From NCBI RefSeq assembly GCF_002727125.1, contig NZ_NHOA01000009.1:1-64000 (forward strand): a stretch of 64,000 nt of DNA. Direction: 5' to 3'. The position numbers were made by a program, and so were the translations under genes. Below are positions 61,917 to 64,000 of the stretch, piece by piece; positions within the stretch are counted from its first letter, which is position 1, and each line of letters begins with the position of its first letter. The notes beneath the pieces are model-generated. The model was not told the DNA's origin, made no database searches, and saw only the letters and a program-made list of their open reading frames with translations. Origin of the DNA: Halorubrum persicum. GTDB lineage: Archaea; Halobacteriota; Halobacteria; Halobacteriales; Haloferacaceae.

Positions 61917-63017
61917 ATGACGATTCTGCCGGTGGATACGGACGTCCTCGAGGACGTCTGTCGAGATATCGCCCAAGACAACTACGGGTTCGTGTACGTC
62001 GCGGACCAGAAGTCGGAGATCAAGGCCGGCTACGAGAACGCGGACGTCGGAACCCTCAACGCCGGATCGCTCGCCGCAAGCGACATGCGAAAGGCGCTCT
62101 CGGAGATGTCGGGTGACGAGTTCGTCGACCTCGAACAGCTCCGAGACGGGGTGTACTACGTCGACCCCTTCGGCGTGAAGGGGAACATGAACATCACTCG
62201 GGAGCTGACGAACCTGTTCGGCCAACGGCTGGTCGTCACCGGGGAGACGCTCCGCTCGCGGTTCTCGCTGGCGATCGACGACCTCGACTTCTTCGTCGAC
62301 GAGCTCACCAACCGCGACTACCTCCGCCGCATCACGGCGGGCAAGCGCGACTACTACACGATCGGTCCGAAGCTCAAGGAGCACGCCGACGACGTGGGGC
62401 TGGACGCGCGGCTGGAACGCGAGGCGTCGAACGGGAAGATCGCCCACAGCGACCTCGAGAGCGTCATCGACGTGAACGCCACTTCCGACGTGATCAGGTA
62501 CCTCGACCGGGAGGGGTACATCGTCGACCTCGACGGCGAGTACCTCGTCGAGGAGGCGATAGACGAGTACGCGGAGTTCCTCGCGGACGAGATCGAGGAG
62601 ACGGTCGGCGAGGAGTTCGAGGGGTCGCACCACGCGCTGCGCGTCGGAGAGTTCGAACAGGTGGTCGAGAACGCGATCGACTCCCGGTTCGACGTGCTGT
62701 CGGCGGCGCGGAGCGTCCGGCCGGAGATACTCAGGGAGACGCGGTCGACGCTCGTCGACCGGCTGGGGCTCGCCGAGGGCCCGGAGATCGTCACGGTGGA
62801 GGAGCCCTTCGACCGGCTCGTCGACGAGCGGGCCCGCCGGATTCTCGGTGAGGTGAAGGGGAAGTACGACGTGTTCGCCTCTCCGTCGGAGTTCACCGAG
62901 CGCGCCGAAGAGCAGTTCGACGAACTCCGGGTCGCCCGCGACGACCGCGTCAATGAGCACGTCCGCGAGGCGGTGATCGACCGGTACGAGACCGTCGTCG
63001 CCGACGAAGAGTTCTGA
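61917..63017 (+). CDS. uncharacterised tandem winged-helix protein
   Basis: I do not recognise a named family for this 366-aa cytoplasmic protein. The N-terminal 80 residues (MTILPVDTDVLEDVCRDIAQ and onward) are alpha/beta. Two consecutive winged-helix-like units follow. One is about 100-160 (TGETLRSRFSLAIDDLDFFV, then a wing ending RDYYTIGPKLKEH). The other is about 170-225 (IAHSDLESVIDVNATSDVIR, wing GYIVDLDGEYLVEEA). The rest is helical and strongly acidic. This layout is broadly like multi-winged-helix scaffold proteins, but I claim no homology. The ATG at 61917 has a TATA-like element about 25-30 nt upstream. The gene ends 54 bp before the coiled-coil gene in the same direction. Confidence 0.75.
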   Translation: MTILPVDTDVLEDVCRDIAQDNYGFVYVADQKSEIKAGYENADVGTLNAGSLAASDMRKALSEMSGDEFVDLEQLRDGVYYVDPFGVKGNMNITRELTNLFGQRLVVTGETLRSRFSLAIDDLDFFVDELTNRDYLRRITAGKRDYYTIGPKLKEHADDVGLDARLEREASNGKIAHSDLESVIDVNATSDVIRYLDREGYIVDLDGEYLVEEAIDEYAEFLADEIEETVGEEFEGSHHALRVGEFEQVVENAIDSRFDVLSAARSVRPEILRETRSTLVDRLGLAEGPEIVTVEEPFDRLVDERARRILGEVKGKYDVFASPSEFTERAEEQFDELRVARDDRVNEHVREAVIDRYETVVADEEF

Positions 63018-63071
63018 AAGCCGATGGAATAATGTGGATTGACTGATTTATACAGACTCAACGACTACCGA

Positions 63072-64000
63072 ATGACTCGCAAATATTCCTTCGAAACCAA
63101 GACGATCAACGGTCAGCAGTTTGTCATCGCGGACGGACGTGGTCAGTCCTCCGAACCGATCCGCGTCCGAGCCGACTGGATCGAGAGCGACGACATGGAG
63201 GGGAAGTGGGAGGATCTGATCAAACAGATCGTCCAGCCGGAGAACATCGACCAGATCGACATCGACGAGGGGCACGGCGGGATCAACCGTCGGGAAGCCG
63301 TCGAGGCGCTCGCCGGGGCGACCGCCGACGGAGAGACGATCGTGTCGAGCGAGCAGCAGGCCGACGTGCTCGTCGAGTACCTCGCGGAGGAGGACATCGT
63401 CGAGATCGAGGGCGAAGAGCTCGTGCTGTTCCGGGACCCCGACGAGGAGAGCCTCAACAGCGCGGCGCTGATGAACTGGGCGGCGCTGATGTCGGCGGTG
63501 ATCGAGAGCATCGACGAACACCTCGAACGGGTCGAAGACGCGAAAGAGCGGTTCCAAGAGACCGTCGACACGCTCGAAGTCGAACAGCAAGACTCCGAAG
63601 AGCGCCTCTCGAAGACCGCACAGCGGATCCAGAACCTCGGTCCCGGACAGGGCGTCCCCGACCCGGACACGCTGAGCGACGAGGAACGCCAGGAGTACAC
63701 CCAGCTCAAGGAGCACTACCTGTACCTCCAAGACATCGAGAAGGCGAAGTCGGAGAACTTCGTCGAGAACGTGAGCGCCGGCGTCGATCAGATCGGGATG
63801 GCCATCGAACGGCTCGAGGCCGCCCGCGAGGCGTACGACATGTTCCACAACAACACCCGGAAGGCGGCGCTGAAGAGCTCCGTGTTCCCGGAGGAAGCGC
63901 TGGAGTTCGTCGACAACGCCGGGAGCCTGATCAACGAGCTCGCCGGGCAGGAGGAGAGTCAGGCGGACGACGTCGCTGACGAGGACTTCGCCGAGATGAT
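63072..64000 (+). CDS. uncharacterised coiled-coil protein, truncated by the window end
   Basis: The first 309 codons are visible; no stop occurs before 64000. The product begins MTRKYSFETKTINGQQFVIA. It has an alpha/beta N-terminal part (1-70), a helical part with GINRREAVEALAGAT (about 76-90), and long heptad helices (about 135-195 and 205-265, for example SAVIESIDEHLERVEDAKER). No membrane segment or catalytic motif is seen in the visible part. It is probably co-transcribed with the winged-helix gene at 61917. The rest of the operon lies beyond the window, and I cannot assign a family. Confidence 0.72.
   Translation, partial: MTRKYSFETKTINGQQFVIADGRGQSSEPIRVRADWIESDDMEGKWEDLIKQIVQPENIDQIDIDEGHGGINRREAVEALAGATADGETIVSSEQQADVLVEYLAEEDIVEIEGEELVLFRDPDEESLNSAALMNWAALMSAVIESIDEHLERVEDAKERFQETVDTLEVEQQDSEERLSKTAQRIQNLGPGQGVPDPDTLSDEERQEYTQLKEHYLYLQDIEKAKSENFVENVSAGVDQIGMAIERLEAAREAYDMFHNNTRKAALKSSVFPEEALEFVDNAGSLINELAGQEESQADDVADEDFAEM

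Noticed and set aside
1-64000. CRISPR arrays, insertion sequences and rRNA genes
   Set aside because: No regularly spaced repeats of 25-40 bp, no transposase reading frame with terminal inverted repeats and no rRNA sequence were seen. The tandem repeats found are 13-18 bp without spacers.

Overview
This window is chromosomal DNA of an extremely halophilic archaeon (class Halobacteria). The signs are very high G+C, strongly acidic predicted proteins, mostly leaderless genes with TTTA/TTAA-type TATA boxes about 25-30 nt before the start, an elongator tRNA-Met with an archaeal intron at 37/38, and archaeal marker genes (priS, NMD3, PDCD5, RdfA). The style resembles Halorubrum and relatives, but that placement is inference.

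Layout. 1-4053: partial primase gene, a 48-aa protein, a possible small RNA, a PadR regulator, a class III aminotransferase, an ITP/XTP pyrophosphatase and a SHOCT membrane protein. 4142-5467: purine-deaminase-like amidohydrolase. 5603-16524: a respiratory nitrogen-oxide island. It holds a CtaA-half/CtaB fusion, a short membrane protein, a CuA subunit II, a heme-copper oxidoreductase subunit I whose active site lacks the oxidase tyrosine, a further membrane protein, a Cu-type P-ATPase, an HTH-10 regulator, copper nitrite reductase (nirK) and a DUF4382 lipoprotein. Several promoters here carry CGAA-N3/4-TTCG palindromes. 16621-20709: BolA, fumarase and succinyl-CoA ligase (sucCD). 20823-35757: a soluble histidine kinase, an HTH protein, a tRNA methylthiotransferase, an acyl-CoA synthetase, an XPD-like helicase, NMD3, PDCD5 plus a PP-loop enzyme, a ferritin-like protein, hisS, a CNNM/CBS protein and a DoxX-type protein. 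35883-39761: a four-gene NitT/TauT-type ABC operon with two binding proteins, one lacking any signal peptide. 40008-44717: Nmad3-like protein, DJ-1/PfpI protein, pdxS, mobA, a J-domain protein and a membrane protein. 44812-49357: mutS-mutL. 49380-55358: MscS channel, haloarchaeal protein of unknown function, tRNA-Met, CBS protein, zincin-like protein and M42 peptidase. 55480-56358: tRNA-Glu followed by a decayed PhoX/DUF839-like gene. 56723-61203: rdfA, pckA and an archaea-specific SMC-related ATPase. 61917-64000: two uncharacterised genes, a tandem winged-helix protein and a coiled-coil protein, running off the end.

How the parts work together. The 5.6-16.5 kb island reads as a denitrification module. 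NirK makes NO, and a CuA-linked heme-copper enzyme with a Gln where oxidases have Tyr is a plausible NO reductase. The CtaB fusion would supply its heme, the P-type ATPase would handle copper, and the HTH-10 protein may control the set through the CGAA/TTCG palindromes. The last 7 kb combine a cell-shape factor family, an SMC-like ATPase with a lysine-less P-loop and an unexplained gene pair, and this is the least understood part of the window.
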